In this document: positions 44,485 through 53,826 of the stretch, in pieces
Layout: every line of letters starts with the position of its first letter
How positions within the stretch are numbered: the first letter of the stretch is position 1
NCBI GenBank assembly: GCA_963803755.1
Contig: CAWDNP010000010.1
Coordinates: 1-64,000, forward strand
Source: CAVUPF01 sp963803755
GTDB lineage: Bacteria > Actinomycetota > Thermoleophilia > Solirubrobacterales > 70-9
Direction of reading: 5' to 3'
DNA: 64,000 bases
Position numbers and translations under genes: made by a program
The notes under the pieces: model-generated
Told to the model about the DNA's origin: nothing
Seen by the model: only the letters and a program-made list of their open reading frames with translations
The model's database searches: none

Positions 44485-47182
44485 GTGCCGAGTTACCGTG
44501 GAGGCCGCCGCGTCGCCATTCTGATCAGACCCGTCGATCGCGGGCTCGACCTCTTGCGGTTGGGCCTGATCCCGCTTGCCGTTGCGGCGGCGAGCATTCC
44601 GACGCTTCGCGCGGTCGCCGGCTTCGGGGGGCTTTCAAATGGCTTGCCACTGGCGCTGGCAGTAATCGCGGTGATTCTGCTCAGCACCCTTCTGCTGCAG
44701 ACGCCTTCGGTAGGAAGCCGCGTCGACACGATCTTCGACCGACTGCGGCGGATGGTGACGATGGCCTGCAACCCCAGTACGCCGAGCCTGCACGACGATG
44801 CCGGGGCCGCCTGCCTGCTGACGCCCCAGACGCTCCGGGCGCCCCTGCTCCCGTATGACGAGCAGATCAGCGCCGTAAAGGACCTGCTCGAGGCGTGTCG
44901 TTCTGAGAAGGGCGGTCAGTACTGGTTCTTGGAAGGGGGCAGCGGCCGGGGCAAGACGCGGACCGGCTTGCTTCTCGTCCAGGAACTGGTGCGCGACCTG
45001 AGCCTGCTCAAGTTCGGAACCCACTCATACATCTATGACTTCGGCGATGACTCCGAGTCAGAACAGGATGCGTTTCTCAGGTCACTTGGTGGGTTCCGCC
45101 ACGAGCAGGCGGTGGTCCTCATCGACAATTTCCAGTTGGTCCGCGCGGACGTATTGCGCGACATCACGAGGAGGCTGATCCACGAGCCTTCCTCACTGTC
45201 GGAGCGACTGCTTCTCTTTCTCACCCGCCCACCTGACGCATGGAATCTCAGTCCCGGAACCGAGGTGCGCCTGGTGTCGGAGGCCAAAGCCGCCGGGCGG
45301 CATCTTTCGCTCTCGGGACCTCCCGCCGACACTCTGGCGAGCTCCTTGTCGGAACTCGACGAAGCGGGATCCCAACTCGTCCGCGAGCTCCAGGACGACT
45401 ACGTCGCCTCGGCGCCACAGCTGCAGCTGGCGCAGGTCATCGCCCGACATGGCGCGACTCCCCCGGAGGTCTCGACGATCCTCGGCCTGCTGGAGGGCCG
45501 CGCCGCGGACGTCGGCGCAGCCGATCTCCTGCGGGCCCTCGCGGTGGTCAGCGCGCTCTCGATGCACAGTGGGGCGTTTTCGGCCCGCGCCTTCCGTCGA
45601 GCGACCAGGACCGTCGGCGACGCCGATTCGGTCCGATCCGATGCGGCTCAGGAACGGCAGACGAGAGCGACGATGCGACGCTTTCGGCGCATCGGATTGG
45701 TCGCACGCGGGCCCCGCCGAAGGACTCGATACGCGTTCCACGAGGCCAGTGCCAAGTTGTGCATCGACCGGCTTTCTACCCAACCGGCGTTCCAAGCCCC
45801 GTTCGTCGCAGTCAGCCGCTCGAGGCTCGGCCACAGCGAATCCGCCGGCGACTCGCTGAGAGCCTGGCTCATCGCTGTCGAGGCCGGCGCCCAAGGGGAG
45901 GCAGCGAAGAACTTCGACGCGGCCATAGCGGGTGGACCATACACCCGGATGCTGCGCTGCCTGCAGCGGGCCGGCGCCCGCTACTCGCTCTCGGGCCCCC
46001 TGCGCCTGCAGCTAGCGATCCTGCTCGACCGGACCGGCAACTTCGAAGCGTCCCGCGAAGAGTTCAGCAACGATCTCTTGCAGACAATCGACCCCTCTAG
46101 CGAGCTGTCCCTCATATTCACGGTGACGCGGCTCGAGGTGAGCCACGACTACAGCTCATCCAGGGGACTCGAGCTGCTGTGCAGGAACCCCGACCGGGTC
46201 GTGGCGATCGTCGGTGAGTATTGGAAGAGCCATTTTGCTGCCCACAAGGGGCACTTCGCATCCCAGAGGCTTCTTGACCTTGCAACCGAGTCGTTGGAGC
46301 CGATCCGCACCCGCGAACGACACTGGCTGGACTATTCGCTCGGACGGATGCACTTCGACTCCCTGCGTCACTTCTACCTGGAGGGAGCCGCCCCGGTCAA
46401 CGCCCTCGCCACGCCGGAGCGCCGCAAGCTGGGCGAGTACCTGAAAACCCGACTCCCATCCTACGACGCGTTCGAAACCCTCTACACGAGGGCTCACCTG
46501 GTCGGTCACGTGCTGCTGCCGCAGGTTGCCGTCTTCTTCGAACCCGTGACCCCTGAGCAGGCGGCCCTCGCCAAGGTCGAGCCACGGAAGGTCGCCACCG
46601 TCGAGGGTCTCGTGGAGACGACGCGGCAGCTCTACAAACTGGCCCAAGACCAGTTCTCGCAATACGGAGACCGAGAGGCCCTGTACCTGCAGGCCGACAT
46701 CTTGTACGCCGAGATGATCGAGTACGGGGCCGATCTCGACTCCTTCAAGGTAAGGCTGAGCACATACGAACGCTTCATCGAAAGCACCGGGTTCGAGGAC
46801 ATCGCCAGCTACCCCCAGCTCCATTACCTGCGCTGGCACATGCTGAAGTACTACCAAGTGCTCGTTCGAGAACGGTGTGCTTGGCCCCAGGCAGGCCGAA
46901 GAACATCTCGCGGCGGCGCGGCGGCGCCTGGAACGGATCGTCGAGCTGGATGGAGCGGCCGAAAACGAGTACGGCCTGATGAGGGCGAAGCTGCTCGCAA
47001 TCCTCTTGCGCTGGGTGGAGGAGCCCCCTCCCGTCGCTGAGCTGAGGGCCCTGTCCGCGCAGATGGCAGAGCTGGGCTATGCCCGCGAGGAGAGGCTGCT
47101 CGACCATCTTGCCGCTCGCGGATCGCTCCCGATCCTCGAGTTAGAGAGCGTCTTCAGGTTCTACCCGTTCGTCGGCCAGTAG
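44485..47182 (+). CDS. Membrane-anchored STAND-like NTPase with TPR-like C-terminus (one frameshift)
   Basis: About 899 residues. Two hydrophobic segments (about residues 22-45 and 53-72) suggest a membrane anchor. Walker A GGSGRGKT is at 151-158 and Walker B-like AVVLIDNFQ at 209-217. A winged-helix-like segment (MRRFRRIGLVARGPRRRTRY) follows, then a long helical, TPR-like tail. One frame break near 46868 precedes the last ~100 residues. STAND proteins act as signal or defence switches. I do not recognise a closer family. It converges with the methyltransferase gene (41-nt overlap). Confidence 0.75.
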
Positions 47183-47833
47183 CCGCGCCACCACGATCTC
47201 TCGTTGCCGCTGCACGCCCCTGCGCTTGTAGTCGTACATGTGCTCCGGGACGACCGACCAACGCAGAGAAGAGATTGCGTCGCGACCGTAGGTGCCCGGT
47301 GGGGGTCGATAGAAGGCGGCAGCGGACGACCCACGGACCCCGAACTCGACCTCGGCGCTGTCCGAGAGATCGTTCGACACACAGCAGATCGAGTCCCGCC
47401 GTCCCAGCTCCGCAAGCGCGACCCAGGCCGGTACGGAGGCAGATCTCGAATTCCAAAGATGACCCATCACGCCGTCGCAATAGACGACGTCGAATCGACC
47501 GACCGGGGGGTCTCGCAGGAGCTCGAAGCGCCTCGTGGGCAGTCCTCTCGCTCGGCAGAACCGCAGGGCGCTGAGGGCCGGATCGGTGGCTAGCACATCC
47601 CATCCCGCCGCGGCGAGGACCGCCTCGAGGACGCCGTTCCCGGCTCCGACGCTGACCAAGCGGCGCCCGGCTTTGCCGTGGCGCTTGAGGATGCGGGCCA
47701 CTTCCGACCGATACTTGGCGTCGCTGAAGGCCAGTGGAGGCTGGAGCCGCGCGGGTTCGCCCGTCTCCCAGAGCTCGAACAGGCTCGGTTGCCCGGGTGG
47801 CTCGTAGGCGATCGGCGGGAGCCGGTCCGGCAC
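47141..47833 (-). CDS. Class I SAM-dependent methyltransferase
   Basis: From a GTG 2 nt past the PLP-enzyme stop, a 230-residue protein with motif I RLVSVGAGNGVLEAVLAAAG, the acidic post-motif in WDVLATDPA, and motif-IV-like RFDVVYCDGVMGHLWNS. The N-terminus (VPDRLPPIAYEPPGQPSLFE) is Pro-rich. The substrate is unknown; partners in the module suggest a small-molecule or lipid substrate. Translation is probably coupled to the upstream PLP enzyme. Confidence 0.78.
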   Translation of the reverse strand: MPDRLPPIAYEPPGQPSLFELWETGEPARLQPPLAFSDAKYRSEVARILKRHGKAGRRLVSVGAGNGVLEAVLAAAGWDVLATDPALSALRFCRARGLPTRRFELLRDPPVGRFDVVYCDGVMGHLWNSRSASVPAWVALAELGRRDSICCVSNDLSDSAEVEFGVRGSSAAAFYRPPPGTYGRDAISSLRWSVVPEHMYDYKRRGVQRQREIVVARLLADERVEPEDAL

Positions 47834-47835
47834 GC

Positions 47836-49085
47836 CTACGTCCAGTGCTCCAGGGGGAGAATCGCCGTCTCCTGGGCCTCCTCGGCGAGCTTGCCAACTC
47901 GATTCCGAAGCGAGGGACTCGCGCCCGAGGCTATGGCGGTGGCGATGATCTCGGCGAGCTCTTCGAGGTGCCGTCTTCGATGCCGGCCACGGCCGAGAAG
48001 GAGGTGCCGAGCCGAAGGCCATGGCCCAGGTCATACGGGAGCTTCCTGTAGTTCGTGTGGATGTGCGCGGCGGTGAGGCTCTCGAACTGCGTAAACGCCG
48101 CCTCGCGATCCTCCGAGAGGATCCAGATGTGATGGGTTGCGGGCCAGTCCGGCTCGCCCTGCCGCTGGCGCACAACCACCGGCACCCCGCGCTCGGCGAG
48201 CCGGCTCTCCAGCTCGGCAGCGGTATCGAGGAGCCGCTCGACATAGGTCTCGAGCCAGTCACTTCGCAGTAGGGTGAGCCCCGCCAGGTAGGTGTTCTCC
48301 GCGTGGGAGCTCGACACCATCGTGCTCAGCCCGGCAAGCAGCCGCTTCCACAGAGGACCGATCTCGCGGGTGACGATCCCGGCCTTCTGGGGTCCGGGGA
48401 AGTTCTTGTGCAGGGTAAAGAGCATCAGGTCGAATCCCCACCCCAGGGGGTTTTCGTACCGTCCGGTCATGATCGGCGTCAGGTACTGGGAGGCGTCGAA
48501 AATGGTGGTCGGCCCCTCCAGGCCGCCGATGAAGGAGAAGTCCTCGTAGCGCAGGCCCTCGCTCCGATCGACGAAGACGAACTCCGGTCGCTCGCGCTCC
48601 ACCAACTCCAGCGTCGCCGCCCGATCGACGCAGAGGCGCTCCATGTCGATGGGCACGTCGATCGTGCGAAGCCCCAGGCGTTTGAGTATCGCGTGGGTGC
48701 TGAAGTGCCCACCGGCCTCCTCGGAGAGGAGCATCACGGTCTGGCCGATCGCACTGATGCTCATGAACGTGGCGGCGTGCGCCTGAAGCCCTGAGAGCAA
48801 GCGAAGCGAACCGTCGGCTGCACCCAGGGCGTCCGCGATCAGGCGGTGAATTTTGAACAGGTCTTCGGCAGCCTGCTCACGCCCTCCGAACTGAACAGGA
48901 GCCTCGATGCGAGCATCCCTGTCCCGCATCTTGTCCGTCAAATACAGTCCGTGTAGGAAGGCGGTTCGGTCACGGTCCGCCAGACCAAATGGCAAGCTGT
49001 CGACAGGGGTAAGGACGATGGAGCGGGACAGCAGCGCCCTCTGTTTCTCCAAGGAGCGGAGCAGCTCCTCGCGGCCAACGGGCAT
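47836..49085 (-). CDS. SHMT-like PLP-dependent enzyme (one frameshift near C-terminus)
   Basis: A fold-type I PLP enzyme of about 416 residues resembling serine hydroxymethyltransferase and related aldolases. The likely PLP Lys is in MLFTLHKNFPGPQKAGIV, matching the T-x-H-K segment of SHMT, with an Asp in TTIFDASQYLTPIM and a Gly/Leu-rich LRLLSGLQAHAATFM. The frame shifts near 47965; the tail ends AILPLEHWT. It differs enough from GlyA to suggest a secondary-metabolism or dedicated role. Its ATG directly abuts the right palindrome, with no RBS. Confidence 0.78.
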
Positions 49086-49104
49086 CGATAATTCTCAGTT
49101 ATCC
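49086..49104. promoter_or_regulatory. Palindromic promoter/operator, right copy
   Basis: On the minus strand this is GGATAACTGAGAATTATCG immediately before the PLP-enzyme ATG. It shares 19 identical bases with the left copy before the STAND-like gene. On the plus strand it contains GATAAT (49087-49092), the -10 hexamer seen before three host transcripts, pointing towards the UbiA-like gene. It may therefore serve both divergent transcripts. Confidence 0.6.
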
Positions 49105-49113
49105 GAACCGGAG

Positions 49114-50271
49114 CTGGCCACGGGCGCATCGTATCCGGGGGAGCGCAGCCTTACTTCCTACATCCTGCTTCCCCGACCGCGGGATCTGGTTAAGGCGCTT
49201 ATTGCGCCGGTGACGTACGTCGTGGCCGCAGCCGCCGCCGGTACCTTTTCCGACCTAGCTGAATTCGTCGTCCTCTGGTTCGTCCTCGAGTTCCTCCTCT
49301 ACTACGCGCGGTATCAGTGGAACGACATCCGAGGCGCCACGATCGACCGTAACCACCCGGAGCGCCTCTTGCGCGCTCGCCTCCCGGTTGGCACAACCGA
49401 GGAGGAGCATCGGCTCAGCGTGAACGTGAGCTCAGCCGCCGTGGCCGTCCGGATGCTCCTCGCAATCATCATCGCCCTAGCGCTGGGGGTCGTCGAGGTT
49501 GTCTTGATCCTGGCCATAGCGGTGTGGTCGATCGCGATCGTGTACGAGTTCCTGCGCAGCCGACCGCCGGCGTACGTGGTCAGGACCGCCGGGTGGCGAG
49601 AGGTCGGCGTATGGCTGGCAGTTGGACTGGGCTACATGGTCCGAGGAGGACTGGGGCTCGCTCTCGCCGGGGTGCCTAACGACACCGCCGGCAAGGCACT
49701 GGGCCTGGCTTTCTTTTTTTCCTTCGGCACGATGTACGTGCTGCTCAGTTGGGCACTGGAGGCGAGCAATTTCTGCACTCAAATCGGCAGCCGGTGGACG
49801 GTTGCCGAGGGACTCAGCCCCAAGCCCCATCTGTCTGCTCTCCTGCGCTATCTGGACGGCTCGCGTGCGGGAGGTCCCGCCTTCACCACAACCCCCAAGC
49901 GGGTTTCTCGTACGGCGCCGGGCTACTTGGGCGACACCAGAGTGCTGGATGCCTGCCACGATTTCGCCTGCCCGTGGAACATCGCGCTGCTAGTCGGGGC
50001 GGTGCTGTCTGGGTTACTGGGCGCGAAGCTTGCAGGGTCGACTGGCGCCGCCGGCGCCGTACTTTGCCTTGGCGGCGCCACCGGCCTGTGCCGTTCCAAA
50101 AGATCCGCGATCCGCTGGACAGCGGTCGCAGCGGTAGCTGCCGCGCTGGACATGCTTGCGATAGTGACCGGCGCCGCCTCGGCCTGGGTCACCGCGCTTC
50201 CATGGCTGGCGATAGCCGGATGCTACGCCAGGTTCCGCTCGATGTCCTACCTCGACTCGATGGGTTCTTAG
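49114..50271 (+). CDS. UbiA-like prenyltransferase family membrane protein (start unresolved)
   Basis: About 385 residues with seven to nine hydrophobic helices. The UbiA aspartate-rich motif appears as YQWNDIRGATIDRNHPERLL (NDxxxxxxDxxHP), lacking the middle Asp of the classical form. Helical segments include LAEFVVLWFVLEFLLYYA and MLLAIIIALALGVVEVVLIL. UbiA enzymes transfer isoprenoid chains to aromatic or polar acceptors in the membrane. No ATG, GTG or TTG exists between the palindrome and residue ~32; I used a CTG, so a start-codon or frame error is likely. It converges with the HAD gene (4-nt overlap). Confidence 0.7.
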   Translation: MATGASYPGERSLTSYILLPRPRDLVKALIAPVTYVVAAAAAGTFSDLAEFVVLWFVLEFLLYYARYQWNDIRGATIDRNHPERLLRARLPVGTTEEEHRLSVNVSSAAVAVRMLLAIIIALALGVVEVVLILAIAVWSIAIVYEFLRSRPPAYVVRTAGWREVGVWLAVGLGYMVRGGLGLALAGVPNDTAGKALGLAFFFSFGTMYVLLSWALEASNFCTQIGSRWTVAEGLSPKPHLSALLRYLDGSRAGGPAFTTTPKRVSRTAPGYLGDTRVLDACHDFACPWNIALLVGAVLSGLLGAKLAGSTGAAGAVLCLGGATGLCRSKRSAIRWTAVAAVAAALDMLAIVTGAASAWVTALPWLAIAGCYARFRSMSYLDSMGS

Positions 50272-50999
50272 GCTTGGCGTCGGGCCAGCAAGGTCAACTC
50301 GGAGAGGCTGTCGATGACGAGATCCGCCTCGGGGGCATCGGAGGTGTCGTCAGCGATGCCGCGATACCTGATCGGAACGAGACCGGAGCCGCGGGCACCG
50401 GCAACATCAGTCCGCCTTAGGTCGCCCACGTGCCAGACCACGTCCCCCACCCGCAGGTCGAACTGGTCGAGCATGTTGCGGAAGATCGCCGGCGAGGGCT
50501 TGTAGTGGCCGACCTCGTCGGAGAAGGCCCAGCCACAAAAGTGGCGCAGGACCCCGGCGCGTTCGAGAATGCTACGTAGGTGCCGCGAGCCGGTGAGGCC
50601 AACGTCACAGATGATCCCCAGTTGCACGCCATCGCCGGCCAAGGCGGCCAGCGTCGCCGCTGCCCCCGGGCTCAGCTCCACGGCCGCAGTCCCACCGGTA
50701 CCTAGGTAGGCCTCGACGATGCGCCCATGACCCGAGCCCTCCAGTCCGTCGATCGCATCCGCCAAGTACGTTGCTGCCCGTGGGGGCTCGAAGTGCTCTC
50801 CCCGCTCCCAGGCTTCGGTCTGCAGCGACTGCGCCGCCGCGAGATGGGCCTCGAGCACGTCCTCCTCGACCTCTACGTCGTGCTCGATAAGCGCCTGCAG
50901 CACCGCCATGCGACGCAACTCCGCCAGCAGCCCGTCGGGCTCGGAGACAAGCGTGTGCCAGAAGTCGAAGGTGATGGCAACGGGAGGGCTGGGAATCAC
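50268..50999 (-). CDS. HAD-superfamily hydrolase
   Basis: A 243-residue haloacid-dehalogenase-type hydrolase. Motif I is ITFDFWHTLVSEPDG, where the second Asp is replaced by Trp-His, as in some HAD groups. Motif II-like IICDVGLTGS, motif III Lys in VGHYKPSPAIF, and motif IV DVVWHVGDLRRTDVAGARGS follow. Probably a phosphatase acting on a small phosphorylated metabolite, possibly a product of the neighbouring enzymes. The GTG at 50999 is favoured; an upstream in-frame start adds 17 unlike residues. Confidence 0.82.
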   Translation of the reverse strand: MIPSPPVAITFDFWHTLVSEPDGLLAELRRMAVLQALIEHDVEVEEDVLEAHLAAAQSLQTEAWERGEHFEPPRAATYLADAIDGLEGSGHGRIVEAYLGTGGTAAVELSPGAAATLAALAGDGVQLGIICDVGLTGSRHLRSILERAGVLRHFCGWAFSDEVGHYKPSPAIFRNMLDQFDLRVGDVVWHVGDLRRTDVAGARGSGLVPIRYRGIADDTSDAPEADLVIDSLSELTLLARRQA

Positions 51000-51022
51000 G
51001 GAAGGTTGGAGGCTACAAAGCG

Positions 51023-51665
51023 TTAGCTGAACTCCAGCTCCAGGTTCCACGCCTCACAAACCTCCAGCAGAACCTCCGGTGCGGGGTCGGTGAGCGCGAT
51101 CGGCTGACCGGCGCTGAGAAGTTCGCCGCGACCCTCAAAGAGCGCGAACGCCGGCTTCCCGTCTAGACGCGAGGGAAAGCGAAGCGCCGCGGCGCCGCGA
51201 TCGAAGAGGTCAGAGGCAATCGCCTGGGTGACCGCGCGCCGACGGCCAGTGATCTCGTGTAGATCGAGGTGCTGCAGATCGTGCTGGAGAAGCAGGTCGG
51301 CGTGACGGCGCTCGAGATTTGCCCGCACCGTAGTGTCACCGAGGTCGATCAGCTCGCCGTCTAGAACTATCTCCGCTGGCGCGAGCACGTGCTCCTCGCG
51401 CCAGCGAGCGGTGACAACCGCATTGGGCAGATCCTCCAGCGCCTCCTCCCCAAAGGCTTCTAAGAAGGCGCGTCGTGCGGCGAGGTTCGGGCGGAAGTCG
51501 GCCAGTACCTCGCGCACCGACGTTCTCGGGGTTCTCAGCGCAGTAGATGGTGCGAAAGCGCTGTCCCGCATCGTCGAAGCGGTGGTTCCAACCGCAGAGC
51601 TCGAAGGGCGTAAACGCCAGCGGGTCACCGCGGTGCCCGACCCTCCACAGCTGCCCCTCGCTCAC
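51023..51665 (-). CDS. RES-domain toxin (one frameshift)
   Basis: Joined across a break near 51523, the protein is about 213 residues. It begins QLWRVGHRGDPLAFTPFELC, then RFRTIYCAENPE and SVREVLADFRPNLAARRAFL, which matches the RES family of NAD+-degrading toxins (Arg and Tyr/Glu in the first half). The C-terminal half is longer than the minimal domain. Its GTG overlaps the antitoxin stop by 4 nt, the usual RES-Xre/ParS gene order. Confidence 0.72.
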
Positions 51666-52057
51666 CCCTCAAAGCTAACGAGCTGCCTGGCGGCAGCCCG
51701 CACGGCGGCGAACTGCGCGGGCTCGGTGGCGCTGCGCAGCTCGTCAATCGGCGCCTCATCGTCAAGGCGCGTGTTGGTGCCGAACAGCCAGGCGCGTGCC
51801 GTTTTCTCATCGAAACTCTCGATGATCATGCGGACGACCTTGTAGCCCTCGCGCAGCCGCAGCTCGGTGGTCTGGCTCGGAGCCGGTCCATCGTCCTTGC
51901 GGTAGCGACCCACCTGCTTGGCGTCGCGCAAGCCGGCAAGGTGCGCGGCGATCCGCTGGCCGAGTTGATCCTGGAGATAGCCAGCGATCTCTGAGATCGG
52001 CAGAGTCGTCGCCTCGTGATCGAGCCGCTCGGCGGCTGGTGCAGTCAGTACTGGCAT
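51662..52057 (-). CDS. ParS/MbcA-like antitoxin
   Basis: A 131-residue protein with an AAGGAGG 6 nt before its ATG. The C-terminal segment ARAWLFGTNTRLDDEAPIDE and LRSATEPAQFAAVRAAARQL matches the DUF2384/ParS toxin-binding domain. The N-terminal half (SEIAGYLQDQLGQRIAAHLA) looks like a reduced Xre-type helix-turn-helix. It would neutralise the downstream RES toxin and probably represses the pair. The pair likely stabilises the element. Confidence 0.75.
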   Translation of the reverse strand: MPVLTAPAAERLDHEATTLPISEIAGYLQDQLGQRIAAHLAGLRDAKQVGRYRKDDGPAPSQTTELRLREGYKVVRMIIESFDEKTARAWLFGTNTRLDDEAPIDELRSATEPAQFAAVRAAARQLVSFEG

Positions 52058-52131
52058 CGGGTGCCTCCTTGGTCGGTATCCAGGAGACTACCAGAAAGTA
52101 CACCGGAAGATCTACCCTTTTACCACCGCAC

Positions 52132-53772
52132 TCAGCAACCGGCCACCGTCCTCCACGGCTCCCGCTCAAACCACCGCGTCAACCCGAGCAGGTTCCACTG
52201 CGCTCCACGAAGCAGCAGGCCCTGGCCCGGAGGCAGCTTGGCGATATCGCCTGGAGGCAGCACTCGCTGACGCTGGGTCTGGTAGCTGACCGATTCGCTG
52301 TATTGGTCGGGGCTTCGGTTCCACCACTCATCGGTTTCGCTCCTGCCCAGGGTCTGAGAAACGACCCTGCGGTCGTACTCCCCCAACGCCAAGGAGATCG
52401 CATCAAGGGTGCGGCTGTCACCGACCCCCGACAAGACAAGCTTGGTCTGAAACAGGGTCAGGAATCCCTCCGCGATCTCGGCGCCCCAGCGCCCGCGCGC
52501 CTGGCTCAGGTCCTGCAGGCCGACCATCACCTGCAACCCCTGACCGCCTGCTTGGGAGATCAAGGCAGGGAGATCGTGGATCGGGGCGATGTTGGCCACC
52601 TCATCGAGGGCCCAGAGCATCTGCGGGCTTGCCTCTTCTGCGGCCGCACGCTCATAGACAGCGTGGCGCACCTGCTCCAAGAGCCCCACGATCAGCGGTG
52701 CGCAAAGCCCCTGGCGCTGCTGGGGCGCAGTGATGTAGATGGTGTCCGTGGAGGCGGCGAAACGGGCGGGGTCGAAGTTGGGACGTGCCGCGCTCTCCCT
52801 GACGGCGTCGGCGTTATACGCGGCGAGGACGCCGGCGGTGGCGCTGAAGATGCTCGAGCGCTCGCGGGCGTCGGTGGCCTCGATACCCGCCAAGACGTCG
52901 GCGGCGATCTCCGACTCGGCGTCCAGGAGCGCCTCCCGCGCTGCGGAGAGATCTTGGCGCAAGACCCAACGCAGGACCTCGCCGATCGGCTGGGCCGTGA
53001 GGTTGGCGGCGTAGATCAACGGCGCCAAGAGCGCCGAGGCGCGCTCTGACCAGTGGCTCTCATCCCTGGTACCCGCCCCAGCGCGTCCCGCCGCACACAT
53101 GGCCCGCGCCATCACCATCGCCTCATCCCAACTGGCGGCGGCCGCCACAGGTGACCAGCTAAGCCTCCTCACTCCGGCAGGGAGGCTCTTCTCCGAGCCC
53201 GCAGGGTCAAACAGCCAGGCCTGCCCAACTTCAGATCGCACCCCAACGCTCGCCCGCATCACCTCCGGCTTGGTCGACGTCGAGATCACCGGGCCCGATG
53301 CCGACATCACCGCGGGGACCATCACGGCGCTCGTCTTCCCCGATCGCGGTGGCCCGAGCACCATCACGGCGCTCTCGGGATCGGCGAGGACCCAGTGGCC
53401 CGCACCAACCGTGCCGAGGTAGGCGCCACCGCCGAGGCGCATGACCTGCTCACGCACCGCCTCGCCGGCACTCATCCCCTCGCGAGGTACCTCTGCCGGT
53501 TGGCCCTCGGTGAATAGACCCGGGACCCCCCTGAATGGGTTCCACCCGCTCGCGATCCCGACCAGCGCCAGCCAGATGAGCGAGGCAACCGTCAATGCCT
53601 CAAGGCACCACGCTGCGCCGGATCCGCCGTGCGGCGCGAACGCGCCGCGGGCGAAGAGAAGTGCTCCGGCTGCGACTGCCGCCTTGAGAGCGAGAGACGG
53701 GCCGGGTTTGAGCGGCGCGTCCATGTGCTGATGGGACGGACCCCAGTTTCTTTTTGAAGTTGGACTTGACAT
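52132..53772 (-). CDS. Type IV coupling protein, VirD4/TraG/TraD-like
   Basis: The ATPase that links a relaxosome to a type IV secretion channel. From ATG 53772 there are 546 residues: two N-terminal membrane helices (LALKAAVAAGALLFARGAFA and CLEALTVASLIWLALVGIAS), Walker A VLGPPRSGKTSAVMVPAVMS (about residues 136-155) and Walker B PQMLWALDEVANIAPI. C-terminal motifs follow, including GLQVMVGLQDLSQARGRWG. A longer upstream frame crosses the divergent HTH gene and is not used. No other secretion genes are nearby. Confidence 0.88.
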   Translation of the reverse strand: MSSPTSKRNWGPSHQHMDAPLKPGPSLALKAAVAAGALLFARGAFAPHGGSGAAWCLEALTVASLIWLALVGIASGWNPFRGVPGLFTEGQPAEVPREGMSAGEAVREQVMRLGGGAYLGTVGAGHWVLADPESAVMVLGPPRSGKTSAVMVPAVMSASGPVISTSTKPEVMRASVGVRSEVGQAWLFDPAGSEKSLPAGVRRLSWSPVAAAASWDEAMVMARAMCAAGRAGAGTRDESHWSERASALLAPLIYAANLTAQPIGEVLRWVLRQDLSAAREALLDAESEIAADVLAGIEATDARERSSIFSATAGVLAAYNADAVRESAARPNFDPARFAASTDTIYITAPQQRQGLCAPLIVGLLEQVRHAVYERAAAEEASPQMLWALDEVANIAPIHDLPALISQAGGQGLQVMVGLQDLSQARGRWGAEIAEGFLTLFQTKLVLSGVGDSRTLDAISLALGEYDRRVVSQTLGRSETDEWWNRSPDQYSESVSYQTQRQRVLPPGDIAKLPPGQGLLLRGAQWNLLGLTRWFEREPWRTVAGC

Positions 53773-53775
53773 TTG

Positions 53776-53808
53776 ATTTACTTTACTCCATACTCCCTGA
53801 AAGTAAAT
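53776..53808. promoter_or_regulatory. Operator-like inverted repeat between coupling protein and HTH gene
   Basis: ATTTACTTT (53776-53784) and AAAGTAAAT (53800-53808) form a perfect inverted repeat with a 15-nt spacer in an AT-rich divergent promoter. It lies 3 nt from the coupling-protein start and 18 nt from the HTH-protein start, a good place for that protein to control both genes. Confidence 0.6.
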
Positions 53809-53826
53809 AGCGATAGATGGAGAGAA

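Noticed and set aside
44485..47182. Assignment of the large NTPase to a known STAND defence family such as Avs
   Set aside because: It has no N-terminal nuclease or protease effector, carries membrane helices instead, and I could not match its C-terminal repeats to Avs; the name STAND-like is kept generic.
52016..53049. Plus-strand frame of 336 codons across the coupling protein
   Set aside because: Antisense to the VirD4-like ATPase with visible Walker motifs; no RBS and noise-like composition.
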